Numbered from the stretch's first letter, positions 47,729-63,100 are shown. The stretch: DNA of 64,000 nucleotides from Serilophus lunatus (GCA_013399895.1 VXBA01001685.1:62001-126000); one strand, 5' to 3'. The notes: a model not told the origin generated them from the sequence alone. Made by a program: numbers and translations.

Positions 47729-50700
47729 AAGGAGGGAGTCATACTGATGTTTTTAGAACCACTCATTTTCTTGCTCCATTTTTTTCACTTTTCATAGCAT
47801 TATTACTCCATTAATAAAACTGAAAGCCAAGCTTTACTCCAGTGGGTCTCATGATTAAAGACTAATTGCTGCAGAGGAGATGACAGTCCTCACATGTGCC
47901 AATGAGTCAGTGAATTCCTTTGTGAAGCCTAAGTCCATCCAGATGTTGACCTTAGCTCTGATGCTGTGTTCTTTCCTTATTTTCCTCTAGAATTGTTGGG
48001 TCTATTTAAGATGGATATGACGTGACCATCAATGAGGAAAGACAGGCTGTCTAAGAGGGTAAAATGCTCTGCTTCTTTCTACAATAGGATTGTGAAGCTC
48101 TTTCCACTGCCGTAATTCTTGGCTGTGTCACAAATATTATTGCTCATTTGGTCCTGTTTGTATTACACAGGCCTAAATGTCTAAAGGTGATCTAAGTGTC
48201 TTTGTATGGGTCTAATCTGAATTTTCAGGCTTTTTCTACAGAGTCAAATAGCTTTATGGAACTTCACTGGTAAGCAGAGAGAACAGAAAAGCCACTTCAT
48301 GTGGCTGCTAGAAATGTTCTGTTTACACAGTCTAAACCCAGTATTTTCATTAAATGCTAAGGGAGGACATAATATTCTGCCTAGATAGATTTCTGCAGGA
48401 ATACTTTTCTTTGAAAACCAATTCTCCACAACTGGACACTCTTTTAAGCAGTAGCTGGGCTAGATATTTCCTTGCTGTGAATCAAGGCAGTTCCGTCATC
48501 TTCCACTGCAGGCTGCATTGCAGCAGGCCAGGAGGTGCACTGCTCTGAAGGTCATGTATGACAGGGGACCAGAGGCAGGCATACAGCCCTGCCTGCTGCA
48601 CAAGTTTTAGTGAGGCTTTAACAGAGGAAATAAGAATAGTGCCAAATGAATCATGTTCTAGGCTCTTCCTTTGCCTTCCCCACCCCTCTGGGTGACACAA
48701 ACCACCTTTTCATGATGCAGATCAGCAGAACTGGATATTTTTCTAGGATTTCACTTTAAACAGATTTCTGGAGTCTGATGTTTGGAAACATTTACTCTGC
48801 AAAGTCCCCTCCCAGATTTGGGACATTTTCTTAAGTGGTATTTTGCTTTCCTGTTCTGGGATTCAGCCTGGGGATGCAGAAACTATAAATGGGGATTCCC
48901 TCATCTCAGCCTGTCCAGTTACGTCCAGGAAAATGGAGTAACTCTCTCTGGAAGTTCCTCTCCAGCTGTCATAACATACCTTCACCATCTTGACCTGCCA
49001 CAGGGTTGTTTCCTTTTAAGATATAACTGGTCAGAGGATGAGAGGAGCTTGAGAATGAGAGGAGAGTGAGCAGAGCTGGCTCACACCTTTGGCAATGTTT
49101 AGTCTGAATCCCCTTATTCCTTTGGTACTGCCTGGTGTTGCTTAGGGCATGAGGCACTTAGTCATAGATGTTTCACACCTGGTTGCCCATGCACACATGA
49201 AGCCTAGGTCTACTGCTCTGCCCTCTCAGCTCCTGACCCTTTTTTCCAGGTCACAATGGCTTTCACTCTCTGTATAAAGCCTTTGCACTTCTGTGCATGC
49301 ATCAGGCAATGCCTCCCTGAACTTCAACAGCTTCAGCAGCAGAGGTGTAGCCTCTTCTATGCATACAATTTTCTGGTTTTGGAGGTAGTTTTGGTCCCTA
49401 CCCCAAATTGTCCCAAACACTACCCTTTAAGCGGAAAAACGGTAGAAAAAGTGCCAAGGGCAGGGACAGCTGCAAAGTGGCAAGCCTGAGTCAGGTGCAA
49501 AACCAGGATTCAAGTCTCTAGAGCCTCTGTTCTGAGCTCCTTCCACCTAGTTGTACTGAATACATCCAAAGGCACCTGTCAATAGGCTGGAGTTCCAGTA
49601 ACTTGAAGTCTATGGTACAGTTAACATAAACTGGCATCTCTCTGTTTAGTTTCCTCTGTAGAAGTCTATTTCTACTCTCTACTTTTCTCTCCCTCTCAAT
49701 CCTTTTTTTTGTCGTTGTTTTGTTTGTTTCATGATCTCTGCCAAAAATACATTGATTTACTTGTAACAAATCATGCCAGGATCAGAACAGCTAAATCTAA
49801 ATTTATGGTCTAATTTTCAAACAGAGTAATTTCCTGCTATTTTCTTGCCTCTCGAATCAGAACTGTGTATTTCTCCATACTGCCAGACATGGACAATTCT
49901 TATTTAGAGATGGAGCCATTCCAAACCAAAGCCAGTATGCCTTTCAAGGACCAAAACTTTCAGTTCTTATGCAGGATTTTAATTATAATGATCTAGACAT
50001 GTGTTCTTTCACGGCCTGTCCGTTACAGCTCTCATGATGCTCTTGACTGCATTTCAGAGATGCTTTAAGAATGATGGAGGTTACTTTGCAGTGCTTTTCA
50101 GTGGTGGTGTTTAGATGAGTTTGAGTTATTTGTTTATGAGATTAGTTTATACAGTGCTGCTGCAGAGCTGGTAACAATTTTCATTATGTACTAGCTAGCT
50201 GTAGAGCATCCTCAAAGGGGATCTGCTCTATCTCATGGCAGAAAGCAGCACAGGTATGAAAGGAACTCCAAATACTTAAAAAGACAGCGCACAAATTGAC
50301 TTTGTCCCTTTTTCTTGACAGCCCACCTTTACAGCACTGGTTTGATAATCAGCAGCTTCTATGCATTAAACCAGTCACATTTGGCTTAGAGACTCATGGA
50401 TGCAAGGCAGAAGGGAGGGCTTCTTCCAGTCAACTCTTTGACTGCTTATTTTCAGTCTCAAAGGCCCATATCACATCTGGATCTTGCCAGTCATGGGTTT
50501 TGGTTTGGGATTCATCGAGTATTAGCACAGAGAGAGTTGTTTTACCACCTAAAATTCTAGTTATTGACTGTGGTATTCAAAATTAAAACAAACAAGCAAA
50601 GAAACAAACAAACTTGTCATTCTTCCTGCAAAGAGTCATCTCCTCTTAGGGATACCAGAGAAAAAAAAGACATAGAAACATCACTGTTACCTTAAAAAAA

Positions 50701-53700
50701 TTCCACAAGGACAGGCAGTACAACAGCCTGAGGTTCCAGGTGAGTATGAAGTAAATGTAGTCTTGCAGACACATACAGTAAGATGCTGAGTTCCTCATTC
50801 ACTGAAAGCCCTGAAATCCCCTTGAACAGTAAGCCTCAGTTTCCTCATTGGAAGAAAACACATTAAGGGACACTCACAATTTAATGTGTTCAGAGGAGGT
50901 CCCAGATCAAACTGTGGTATTCTGTGCAATCCCTGATGAGAGGCAAAGCAAAGAGCCACCTGGAGGACCTCCAAGGCAAGGGATAAGAGGCATCCTCTCA
51001 AACAAAGGTCAGCCAAGGTTGAGGGAAGGTCCCAAATCCATGCTAGGTGATAAGATAGGAAAGAAGGAATTAGCTTTCTCAAGAGGTCCTTCTGAAGCAA
51101 GAGCAGAAGGGATGGGCTGGATGGAGAAGAAACCCAGCCTGGCTATACTCCTTCCTCAAGCAGAGCAAGAGGTAGATCTCTCGCAATCTTTTAGTTTATT
51201 TAGGGCGTTTTCTGAAGGCTTCCAGGTGTTTCTGTATCTCTTTTCTCACTGTTTCCTTTCTAGGAGTGATGATCTACAGCTCTTGGGGAAAGTTTTGCAC
51301 CCTATTGGCCATCAGCATCTGGCAACAGGCTAGGTCTGCACCTTTGGATTTTCCCACTGACCTCATTTTTCAAGGCTGCACTTTCCACCTCTGACGGTTT
51401 CAGACTTGATCTTAAAATAACAGCACCTCACCGTGATTCACCCACAACTAAGGGTTGGGTTTCTTGGACTCTTCTGAGTCAGGGTGTGTTTTGGTTGCTT
51501 CTCACCGATCACTACTCAGTTTGCCCCCAGGAGGGCCTTTGGACCATACTCTGATTAGTTTTTTTCTTCCCTAGTCATATTGAAATGTCTTTCACACTCA
51601 ATATCTGTCATCAAGAGGAGAGAACTGAGGATATCATAGCAAGCTTTGACTTGGAAAGGTTTAGTTGTAGGTGCTTATACATTTTCCAAAACCAGATACA
51701 ATTCTGCATTGCTATGGTGACAGAGTCCTTCTTAATTCTCCTCAGCAACAGAAAATAGGGAACATAATGGCTAGTGAAGGAAAGTATGCACCCAGGGGTC
51801 CTGGAGATGATAAATACTTTTTCATGACCTTGGAAGCCCACCTAATCCACGGAGAGAAAGCATAATTCAAAACTTGTTAGCCACTGACATTCAAGAGCAA
51901 GATTTAGATTCCCCCCACAACCCCCCCCCTCCAAAAGAGTTTTAATAAATGTAACAAACACAAATCTTATGTGGTTGGTTGCTTTTTTCTTTTTGTGTGT
52001 ATGTGTACATATGTGTGTTAATTTCTCACCTATGTTCTGGCTTCTGAGCAAGAAAGGAAGACCTGCATCTTTTTTATCCATCATATGTATACAGGACAAT
52101 GTTAAAATTCGATAATCAGTGGATTTTAAATCAGCCACACCACCCCTCCAAAAAAAATATCCACCTCCTCTGCGGGCAGACAAGTGCATGACCCTATTTT
52201 TTTTCCTGCACCCTGACATTGGCTGGCTTCAAACACCTTGTCCAGCATCACACAGCTACAGGATGTAATGTTACCTGGTGCCCTCAATTTTTATTTTAGT
52301 GGGGAACAAAGGTTCTGTGTCTTTCTATTGAGGAATTCGCCAGTATTCTTGCCAGCTCATGATCTTCCTAATGTTGCCAAGTAGTAAGTGATTAATTGCC
52401 ATGAGACAAACGAGAAAAAAGTCACAAGATATGACAGAAAAAGAAACATTTTTGAAATGAGCTGATCCAAAATATGTTTGTTTGCACTTTGATATTTGAA
52501 TCATTTTTGTTCACATCATCAGACTTTTGACAAAAATTCTAAAGTCTGTGTGCATGCCTAGTTTATAAAGCAAAGAAAACAGAGACTGTCTAGTCACAGT
52601 GAGGAGATCAGGGGCTGAGATTTTTAAGGAAAACACAGACTATCACAGGAGTGGACGACCTACATGTCCTTTGAGGCAGAAATGCCTAAACTGTTGGCCA
52701 CATCTGTCAAAGACTGTTTCACCTAGTTCATCTTTTCAGCTGAGACTGACTTAAGACGGCGTGAGGGCCTATGAGAAATTATAGCAACTCACATTGACTA
52801 GTCACTTGCTAATACCTAGTTAGGAGCTACATCTGGGACTAGATGGATCATTAACATTACTTTGGCATCACCCCTCCTTTCATTCAGTGACACAATCTGA
52901 GTACATTGCCAGACTAAAGCTGGGAAAAGCTAGAGAAAAGATGCATGGGCAGAAGGGTTTGCTTGGTCCTGCCTAATTCTGTGTTAGTTCCTTTTTAAAA
53001 ATATTCCTCAGAAGAAAATTTGTCTGCCAAGTTTCAGCATGACATGAAATATGTACAGCCACATAACCCTCTGCCTCATTCCAAAAATGGAGAGGTACTA
53101 AGAAAAGACCAACCCAGGTTTAGCTATCACATCTCAGAGGTCCTGAATATCAGTCAGCCAGGGGCAGATTGTGAGTCTACCATAAAGTTGCAGCTGCAAA
53201 GGTCCCTCTTGTGCTGGGAACTGGGAAGGAGGTATGTGGGAAGAGAAAAGAAAGGAGGGCAAAGGGGATGAGAGCATGGGACAAGGAGGACACTGGAGAA
53301 GGATGGAGAGAAGTGAAGCGCTTCAGCCCCTCACCAACAGTGGCACCTGTCCCATTCTTGAACCCACTTGTGTTTCAGTGGCTTGTCTTACTGCCATGGC
53401 TTTGGGAAAAACAGTCTGCTTGCATGTAACAAGCTGGCTCTGCTTCCCATAGTCTTGCTGGGCTGGGGTGGAGGCAAAATTTGGCTCTTTTTGCTGCTGA
53501 GAAAGCCCCAGCTTCTAGGGGTGTGTGAATGCTGCAACTCATTTCTTCCCATCCCTACCTCCTTCCCTCAGCACTGTCCCTTCCTCACCCCAGGCTCAGC
53601 CACATGGACATTTGCAGGGCTTTGTGGTTCCCAGAAGGGCTGCAGGATGCCTGGAAGCTGCTGGGCCCATGTTGTGGTTAAATCCATGGGGACCGACCTC

Positions 53701-56700
53701 CACCCGGTATTGCCCTCCCTTGCATCCTTAGGCTGCATAGAAGATGTTTAATGAATGGATTTCCTGTAATAGACAGTAGCAAAGACAAGAAAAATAAGAT
53801 GTTGCACCACATCTTGGCAAAAATGGATTAGAAGGACAATTCAGGCTACTGTCTGTCCCCTCCCAGCTCTCTCACTCTGTGTTCCCATGCACACTTGCTT
53901 ATGGGTCATGCTGAGGGCTGAACTAAAAACTGTGCACTGTCTTCTTAACAGCAGACACAGGGGTTATCATTCTAAGGCTGCAAATAGGGAAAGGGGGAGG
54001 TGACATATTTTGGGAGAAACAAGTATTTAAAATACACCATATTTATTCTATTGGCCTCTTCCCTACCTCCCTCACAGCTTGTAAAACTCCCGCTCTCTCC
54101 CTTCCTTTTCAGGCAAATGCTTGGCTTGTTGTTTCTCCCAGCACACAGCATTCCCGTCACCCTGTCCCTGCGGCTACTAACCCACCTCCTGAAGCTTAAA
54201 GAGGAGCTTGTGGGCCAGCTTATGTCCCAGTCCTCTCTGCGGCTGTTGCTTAACTTGTATACAGCAGCATGTGCTGGATGGAGCTCCTGCTCCTGATGAA
54301 CAGAGGGTGCCAAACCGCATGAATCTGGGGTTTGGCAAAGTCCAGCTGCTTTCAGCCAGAGAGGAAGCAGCTCCAGCACAGTGGGTTCGTCACTGGCAAG
54401 GAGGGGCTGGTCCTGGAAAAAGGGAGATGTCCCAGTTAGTCATCACCCACCCGCTGATAGCTTGGAGGCACTCTTGTAGCATCTGCCATTCAACGAGGCT
54501 CAGCCAGGGTCAGAAGTGGTGAGGGCTATTCCCTGAAGAACGAAGGGCCACTGCTCCAATCCAGCTGCACATTCTCCACACTTCACAAGCTTGTGAGGCT
54601 GCTGCCAAAAGTCAGTAGTCAATAAGCTTAACCCTGTAATGATGTTTATTTAGTGCATGTCTAAAGACATTGGGGATGGCGATAGCACAGGTATGTAGAT
54701 CGAGATGCACGTTTCAGTATGTGGCTGTGCAAAAGGTATGGGATGCTCACAAGAGGAAAAGGATGTCTGGGATGGCTCTCCATAGCCGCTCTTTACATGG
54801 GTTGCCTTATCTCCACATTCCAGTTATCTCCAAAAGTTTCACTTTTAATAGCAAACAAAAGACATTGAAAGCACATTGGATCTACTTAATAATACAGAAA
54901 ATGGTGAGCTTCCGCCTTTCCAAAAGAAAGAAGAACCACCAAAAAACTTCTTAGGTACACAAGTATATTCCACAGGCAAAAGGTACATGAGAAGGATATT
55001 GTTTTCCACAAGCTGTTGTTGAGTTCCTCATTTGTGTCTCTCAAATATATTTTGGAAACATCTTTCTGAGGAAATTTAATATCAAGAATGCTTCGAGGTA
55101 AGAGTTCATAGATACAAAGCAAATGGATTCTGTAGGAATTTAGCTTCAGTAAGGACTAATGGAAACTGACTTAGGAAACCAGCTGCCTCTGGTATTTCTG
55201 GAACACTTCTGCTTCAGCTGTTCACAGACAAGGTCTCCAGAGCAGAGGTATCTCTGTGATAACTACAACAATACTAATAACAGCCAATAATTAGCTAATT
55301 GGAAGTTCATGTGATAGCTTAGAGAACAGCTATACAAGTTTTGATCTCATGTCACATAGTTATCCTTGATGGGAAAAAATTGGAAAACAAAAGTCATGAG
55401 GCAAAAGGAGCAGGGACAACATCACTAGAGCCAGGCGCTTGCAGCTTGCCTTGGGATTGCATTTGTGCATTGAACCAGACAGGTTGCAGATGCCTGCCAA
55501 TATCTGTCTCTCCTTCCTCTCCACCTTTTCCCCTCCATTTCACAAAAGAAGATCTACAGTACCCTCTTTTATTTGAAGGCCTTTAAAAATCACACAGAAT
55601 ACTCCATGGCTGTAGATCTAAGCCATCCTTCCCTTGGGAAAGTGCTATATATGTTGTATGTAACACTGGCAAGATACATTGTCTTACAGTCTCCTAAATT
55701 TGACCCTTTCATATATCCCTTTATTGCCTCCAGGAAAAACAGACTCATAAAATGCAACTCATTAAATGCCCATGCATTGTGAAACACTCCTACTAGGCCT
55801 CTGCCATGAAGGCTTTCATATTTCACATGCTGTTAAAAAATTTACTGGACACTTGTTCCTCTTTAAAATTGCAAACCAATCTTTTAGGTCCCTGTGCTAT
55901 AAATTAGTAGTGAAAGCAAACTAAAGAAACTCAGATTTTATTGTAATCCATGTTACTAGGACTTAGGCTTTAACACTTCAATACTTGGCCCAAAGGTAAA
56001 GAACCAGTAGCTTTTACAGACTTTTTTCCAGCTGAGAAAGAGGTTGGCAAGGTACAGAACTAAATAATCCAAAGAATGTCACCCCAAATGCACTGAATCC
56101 CATGGAGAATTTGGTGCAGATTGTTTAGAAATCTCATGTCATTTTTTCTGCCAAAGTGCAGATCACAGAAAATGAGGGAAAGTTCTTTCTAACTCAGTCC
56201 TTAGGATCCTGTTTTGAGACAGTTTAACAATATCAAAAGGGGTAGTATTTTCCTTTACTGTTCTAAAAATGCAGAGGCAAGCACTACAAATCCCCTTGTC
56301 ACACAAGAGAATCCATTTTAGGTATCAGATTTATCTGCATCTCATACAGTCAATGGCTTTTCTGCAAAGACTGTTCAAAAGCCTTACTTGTACAAAAAAG
56401 AATATGTAATATTATCATAGCTGAGAGAAAGACTTCAAAAAACATATGATCTAGCAATGTCATCAGAAAACCTGTGGGGTTTTTCCCTTTATCAGCTGGT
56501 TAAGTGTCTGTCCAGCTCTATCTGTGTGGACAAGAAAATGCTAGCAACATAAATGCTTGCAAGCCATTTGTGAGAGACTTAACCCATGTAAGAGTGAGAT
56601 TTGAAAAATGTTCTGAAAGCCATCAATAGAAACCTCCAGAGAAGAAGGTACTTCCTACCCCCTAGTTCTTCCATACAGAGTTTTGTGATCATAAGTAGGA

Positions 56701-59700
56701 TTAATCCAGAAAGGTAACCAGAAACATTGTTTGGACATGTGGCAAAAAGGAGATATTGCAAGAACAGTTTTTGAAGCAACACTAGGTGCTGGAGAACTGA
56801 AATCTCTGCAGTGTGTGGATTCTTTCTTCATTCAGTGTCCTTATTCAAAAAGTGGGACTTACTTTCTAGCTTATGCCAAAACAGGTGCTGAGCAGTTCGG
56901 TGCCTTAAATGCCATGATATCCTCAGGTCCTCAAAGCTTGCTGAGAAGTATGTGCCCAAGGCTTTGGAAGTGTCTCAGCTCGCCAGCTGTTAATTTTTGC
57001 TCACGACAGAGGTTTTACAGCAGAAGGTACACACAATATCAAGGTTCCTGGATGTGGTCCTGCATTGGTTTGGGACCAGTACAACTGAGCAGGTGGGAGA
57101 CAGACTGTAGTGTAAATGATGGTGTACATGCCTTCAGTTGTGACATAAGACCATTAAGTCATTACAATACTATGGAGATGCTATTTATAAGCTCAAGGAC
57201 TTGGTGATGTACATCAGTGATCTGTCTAGGGGAACATAAATAACTTTTATATTCTGTCTACTACATACCTAATGAAACTGTATAACTGAAACAAACAAAA
57301 CCTTAAATCACCCTGTTTCATAATTAAAAAAAAAATCTTGGTAGACTTTTAAAAATATTTGTCGCATCATGTTGCTGAACGAAACAGAAAGTGTGATCTT
57401 GTAATGCCTTCATCTCCAGAGATTTCAGGGCTGCTTAATTAACTAGGTTTCTGGGATTTATTAAGATTTGTTAAGCATGTGCAATATGACCCAAAAGACA
57501 CAATTCAGTTCCTGACCGCAAATTCCATTTCAAAAATTGGATAGCAAATGACAAGGAGCACAGACAAGATCAGAAGAAGTAAAACCTTTTAGGAGTGGGA
57601 AGATTTATGCTGTAGACTGGCATTTTATTGTTCATGTTGGGCTAGGCTGGGAGTTTGTCGCTGGCTTATGTCAATTCCACAAAGCCTGTGCTGGTCTCAG
57701 AAATATTTTGATAGGGAAACATATGGCAACTTGCTACTCTGAGACAAGGAGGTTGATCCTTGGCTGTAGAGCAGAGAAAGATTGAGGAACTGTATTAAAA
57801 AAAAGGAAAGGAGCAAGTGGGAAATATCTGCTTAAGGTTGTATAGATTCTCAAACTTGGAACAAATGAAGCAGCTTTTCCTTAAAGTCCACTGGCAGCAC
57901 CTCAGAAGCGTTTTGCCTTTTTGGCACGAGAGGTAGGTTTCAAATATAGTCTTTATTTCATTACCCACTTTATCTACTCACTGCTATCACAGAACTCCAC
58001 TGTGGACAAACTTTTGAGTTGTGTTTTCTTCTTAGAGCATCCCATATTTTTGGCATCTGAAACAGCTGGCCTAACCAAAATGTTTGAACTGTATTTAAGA
58101 AATTCTTGTGAGAAGTACTGGTTGGTGATGTAAAGGAGATGGATGGTCTGTTTGGACCAAATCAACGTACCTGTAGGTATTGTCATTTATTACAGACTGA
58201 GGGAAAAAATAGTGTATTATTTCAGAGACTGGAAGTCAGATATAAGAGAAAAATCAGCACCTTAAAGTCTTTACTCCCAGTGCTGCCTTTTAAGCACAAA
58301 AATGTCCTGCAGAAAAGGTTCTAAAGAGAGATGCTTTATGTATCCTGTTGAACTATGTTCATGTCGGCACTCTCTCTTCATGCTTCAGGTATGATGAATA
58401 CCTTCATGCTCTATCACAGTCTGAGACCTGTATGTTGCTGCCCCACAGGAGGTGGTGGTTCACACTCACATGTTCAGTGTCTTTCTCTTTGTACTATAAA
58501 AGAAGTACAAAAGCACTCGGAGCAAACACGTTGAAAAACAGTTGTGGTTCAATGGAATAATTCAGCAAGAGCGCATAGAGAAGATAATTTCAGGTGAAAT
58601 CTAAGCGAGACAGGTTACCAAACTTGAAAGCACAGGCTTACTTGAGGCTGAGCCCAAAAACATAAATAGAGGACCACAGAATGGAAGCAGCTTTTCTGCT
58701 GGAATGTGTGAGAACCTAACTGTGAGGAACCCCTACCCCAAATCCACATGAGCACAAAGGAGAAAAGTCAGGCCTGGAGGTGTTGCCGGAAGGGTAACAT
58801 ACTTCATGTAAAGCCCATTACAAAAGCAAATGCTGAGCTAGCAACAATCTCTCTCTAGTAGCAGTGGGAAACTCCTCCTGCTTTATTTTGTAAAGCATCT
58901 TTCATATCTTCTGCCAAAGACTTTAGGCGACATCAAGTTTTGCAAGGAGGCAAGTAATAATAGAGCCAAAATTGGTTCAGACTGCCAATAGCGAGTCACT
59001 GTAGCCTGTAACACTGAAAGGTCATCCACAAAGACATTATGAACATATGTTTTTTGCCCCAAATTCTAGACCAAATGTTCTGAGGAAGAAGCAAAAAGTT
59101 GGGCTGGGTCCAAAACATGAGGAGAACTTGTAATTAATCATCTTGTAATTCTTTTCCCACCCGAAATCTTCCAATTTCCTGCCTCACTTAACTCTTTCCA
59201 AAGTATCTTTCTGCAATGTCCCAGTTGCTGAGGCATGATACAGAGCAGATACAGGCCAGATGGCCTCCTGAATGCCACCCTTAGGCACCTATTATGGGTG
59301 ATTGGTTTTTGGTGTCACAACTGCCACTTTCCAAGAGTGCTTTCAAACTTGGTCTGAAAAATTCATCTTGCCCTTGAAGTTCAACAATTGCTTGATAGTA
59401 ATTTTTTCCACCTTTTCTGGGTCGTTGAATACCAACTTCTTACACAGCTGCACATTTCTAGGAACAGGTTCAACAAGATGACACAAAAAGGTTCACCAGC
59501 AGACAACTATTAACCTATCTTCAGGGGTACCTAGTGGGCATGTGAATCACAAAGTGTATTGAATTAAAAGAAGCATAAACATATTTCCAAGTTTAAAATT
59601 TTATCACATTTACTTTCCTTTGCAACAACGAAGTTTGAGTTTCAATTAATTTTCTAGCTTTCTTTGTGCCTCTTTTTTTCCCAGCTCTAATCGGGATATT

Positions 59701-59829
59701 TGCAAAGAAGACAAAACACAGTATCCCCCACTCTATAGTATAGATGACTGCCTCATGCTTCTTGGGTTGTGGGTTCTGTTAGAACTTTAAAAGGATGAAA
59801 ATGAAAGAGAGAGAAAAAAAAGAAGAGCC
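47729..59829. other. Non-coding unique sequence
   Basis: No confident gene or repeat in about 12 kb. Weak MIR-like similarity (minus-strand consensus words around 'aaaccaggattcaagtctc' and 'tctagagcc') occurs at about 49455-49545. A poly-C-rich patch lies at 51911-51931. An 18-base palindrome centred on AAGCTT lies at 54581-54598. The longest open frames (161 codons at 50848-51333 and 158 codons at 56731-57207, plus strand) lack recognisable domains and are probably chance. Confidence 0.58.
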
Positions 59830-60130
59830 TGTCCTGGTTTGAACCGTAACCACAATTCTGGCTCCTTAAAGGCAGCAAGCCAAAAAGTCAGGGGGGCAGC
59901 AAGCTCATCTCTTGAAAGTTTGTTTCTTTCTGTGATTTTGAGAATTTTAAACTGACCTGTTCCAAAAGGAAACTGTTACGATGGCACTGTGGAAACTGGA
60001 AATGAGACCTTATGATCTGTCCTGCTCTCTATATATGACATTTATGAATGTGATGGCAGCGGTGAAACCAAAGGGACCACAGGCTGTAAAGGGTGCTGTG
60101 ATGAAGCTCAGAAGATGAAGTTGCCCATTT
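59830..60130 (+). mobile_element. Possible decayed LTR fragment
   Basis: The sequence begins 'tgtcctggtttgaac', close to the terminal word of the LTR at 12586-14047 (TGTACTGGTTTGA when read inward from its right end). It has a TATA-like 'ctatatatga' about 200 bases on, at about 60030. A CA end and target-site duplication were not found, so the right limit is a guess and the call rests on one short word plus a TATA-like motif. Confidence 0.25.
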
Positions 60131-63100
60131 CCCTTTCCTTTCCTTCCTGCATCTTTCTGTTTCAGGAAATTCTTTTCAAGATCATGGTTTCCCAGTTACA
60201 GATGGGCCCAGGGTGTCTTTTGTGTCTGCTGTTCTCAGTAAGCAGCTGCCTAAACCTTTTTCAAAACTAGATGCGCTTGCAGCGATGGGGCTGGAAAACT
60301 CAGATGTGAAGTGAGGCACACCAGGGCTGCATTCACCGAGCTTCTGATGAGGTGCCTTTATGTCTTCACAGAGCTGTGTTCTTTCTTGATAACTATGAAA
60401 AGGGAGAAATGAGCAGTTCCTGCTGTCCAGGAGTGACTGTCGTCTACTGCCTCCACATCAGTAATGCAAATAAGGGGATATACTGCCCACTTCCAAGATA
60501 ACTTCCCTTCTCATGTCCCACAGCTCTTTGAATTTTTTTGGTGTGTATATGTCAGTTTCTAAAGCATCTGTCTCTACTGAGCATCCATTTAGATTAACAT
60601 CTGGACTAAATACCTAGACGCAAGAGGTCAAAGATTTTTCAGACAAATAATCCCTCTATTGTGCAAGCTGATGCTGTTTGTTTGGAGCAGGTGCTGTCTC
60701 TGCTCACAAGGAGATCAAGTGGACCTTTTTGCAGTTGGATGGTTTCTGGGATGTACTTCAGGCTAAGGTTCTTTGGCAGGGCAGATGAATAAGCATGCTG
60801 GAGGAAGGACTGAGGCCCTCCAATCTACTGTGGGAGTGCATTTCACTGGAAAAGGAAGAGGAATGGACAAGCAAAAAAGACTCTAGGTTTTCCAGTCCCT
60901 GAAAAGAAGTAGTATTCTCTGGAGTGACAAAGGAAGAGAGTGAAAAGTAAAATTTTATCATCCTGGTAAATGAAACAGAGAGAAGAGGGAACCAGTGGAG
61001 TGAGGTCATTGGAAGCACCTTGCAAAAATGTCAGTAGTATCCAGCCTTTACAGTGAGGGTCAAAGGCTTGGTCTTGTTTGCTACCTGTGTTTCCAGTTGT
61101 CAAAACTCAGCTCAGTGACAGGTTCTTTAATGTGAGAGAAGGATCCGAAGTGATGGATAATACTTCCACCACCTTTGAAAAGCCAGGGGATAGGATCTAG
61201 AAAGGAAAGTATGGCAGTTTCTTTAAGAAGAGTGCAAAGAATTTAAGTTCCAAATTTCCATCCACTCCTTCTGGGAAATTTAGCCTGTTTTTTGTGGTTG
61301 CTGCTTTTTGATTTTGTTGTTCTTTGGTTGGTTTTGTTTTTTTATTTTCTGTTTCTATGCAGTAAAGTATTTTGAGTGAACTTGATGCACAGTTAAAGTT
61401 GTATAGAAGAGTGTTGAATATGTTTCCTGAAGACACCACTACAAAAGTACCTTTTCTCTGCTTCTCAGCTATCCTGTGCCAGCTTTGTAAGGGACAGCTC
61501 AAGCCCATACATGTGTTCATTGAGTATTTGGTATCTTGCTTCACACACCAACAGCCAGAATCCTCTATTCTGGCTCTCACACTGCTCTATTCCTATAGTG
61601 AAAGAGTATTTGCAGTATTTGCAGTCCAAGTATTTGCAAACCAAGGTTAAAAGTGTTCTCCTAGGAATTGTAATTATGATGAATATTTCATAGCAGACAA
61701 AGTAGCAAACTTTTGAGAAGACCAGAACAACACATGTTGGACCTCTCTCAATAACAAAACCAAGCTAATCCAAAACCTGCTGACCTTGGAGAACTTCAGG
61801 TTAAAGTCAAAAACTGATCCAAATTCTTCCATTGCTGTGTTGGGCAAACACGCGTAGTTCAGAGATGCTCAAGAAAAGAGATAGATATTGTTTTTGGAAG
61901 CTAAAGAAATGTATGATCTCTTAATAGTCAAGAAATATGAGCTATATAGGTGATGCTGCAAGATTGTCTTCCTCCTAATTTGGCAAATAGGTTTGCAGAG
62001 GATTGAACAGTTAGACTAGCCTGTTGCCAAGCCAAGCAAATTCCTTTCTTCTAAGGATGGCACATTCCATAATGAGTAGCTAAGATGATCTGTTCAATGA
62101 GCTTTTTGCAAAGCGCAGACTCTCTTTAAAGCAAAATCTGTTACAGGAATTGTTTCTATTATAACTGTTCTATAAATACACAGTAAATTATCAGTCAGGT
62201 ATTTTCTACATGACTGCACAGTATTTCTAACTTTGCATATAGGCTTATTATTTAACCCTTTATTTTATGCTCTCTGGCAGTTCACAAGGCAAGAAAGGAG
62301 GACCCACCATATTAGTCAAATTCTTCAAGAGTAGCTAGCACTGCTAGAAGACTGAGGAGGGGCTTAAGATGGGTTGTGGAAAAGGCTACACTAAAAAACT
62401 CTTCTTCTATCTGTTGATGTGCTTATTTGACACATATCACCATGATGTAGAAACTCATGATGTTGAGCTTTAGTGACTTCTCTTAACCATTTTGACAGCT
62501 CCATGAATAACAGTGGGTCTAAATATAATATCTGTCCTAATTCTGCTCTATCTCTTTGAGAAATTATGGACTAGACCTCTCTGCACAGTGCTTGTCTCTG
62601 TGACGAGGATGAACAAATATGCACCAAGGAAATCAAAAGCAAGACCATTGACAAAGGAAAAATAAAAGTCACCAGAACGGCATATTGGTTTCTGGGGCTG
62701 TGGAATCATCATGTGACTGCTGAAGATCATTTTTAACTGAAAAAAGGAGGCATGATGCTTCTTTTTAAACACTCTTAACCAAAATACATCAAATGCACCA
62801 CCTAACATTGACTTTTAATCCCAAAGAAACAGAATGAAGATTTACTGTGTTGTATCTTGGACTCCAAAGAGAAACAATTTTGCAATATAAGATAGTGCAT
62901 CTGATTGTAAAATTTTGTATTTTTTACTTTAATTTTTAATTTCTGCAGTCTTCAAACATTCAGAAAGGGAGATTGTGCTAAAACTTTCAAAAGATATATT
63001 TCCAGAATTGTTCACCAAAATCCAGAACTCAACACTGAAATAAAATTTGCTGACTCTTTTTACCAATATTTATTAGAAAGATAGTCACTTTTCAAACAAC

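Noticed and set aside
49455..49545. Possible second MIR fragment
   Set aside because: Several consensus-like words in order but many mismatches; mentioned in the regional entry, not called as an element.
50848..51333. 161-codon open frame, plus strand
   Set aside because: Sequence looks random, with no motif, and a 101-codon frame overlaps it on the other strand.
52210..52280. Possible MIR core ('catcacacagctacagg')
   Set aside because: Only one short consensus-like word is visible; too little to call.
54581..54598. Palindrome centred on CACAAGCTTGTG
   Set aside because: A 14-base perfect palindrome is expected several times in 64 kb.
56731..57207. 158-codon open frame, plus strand
   Set aside because: No recognised domain, no repetition or bias suggesting coding, and no clear splice or promoter context; frames of this size are expected by chance in 64 kb.
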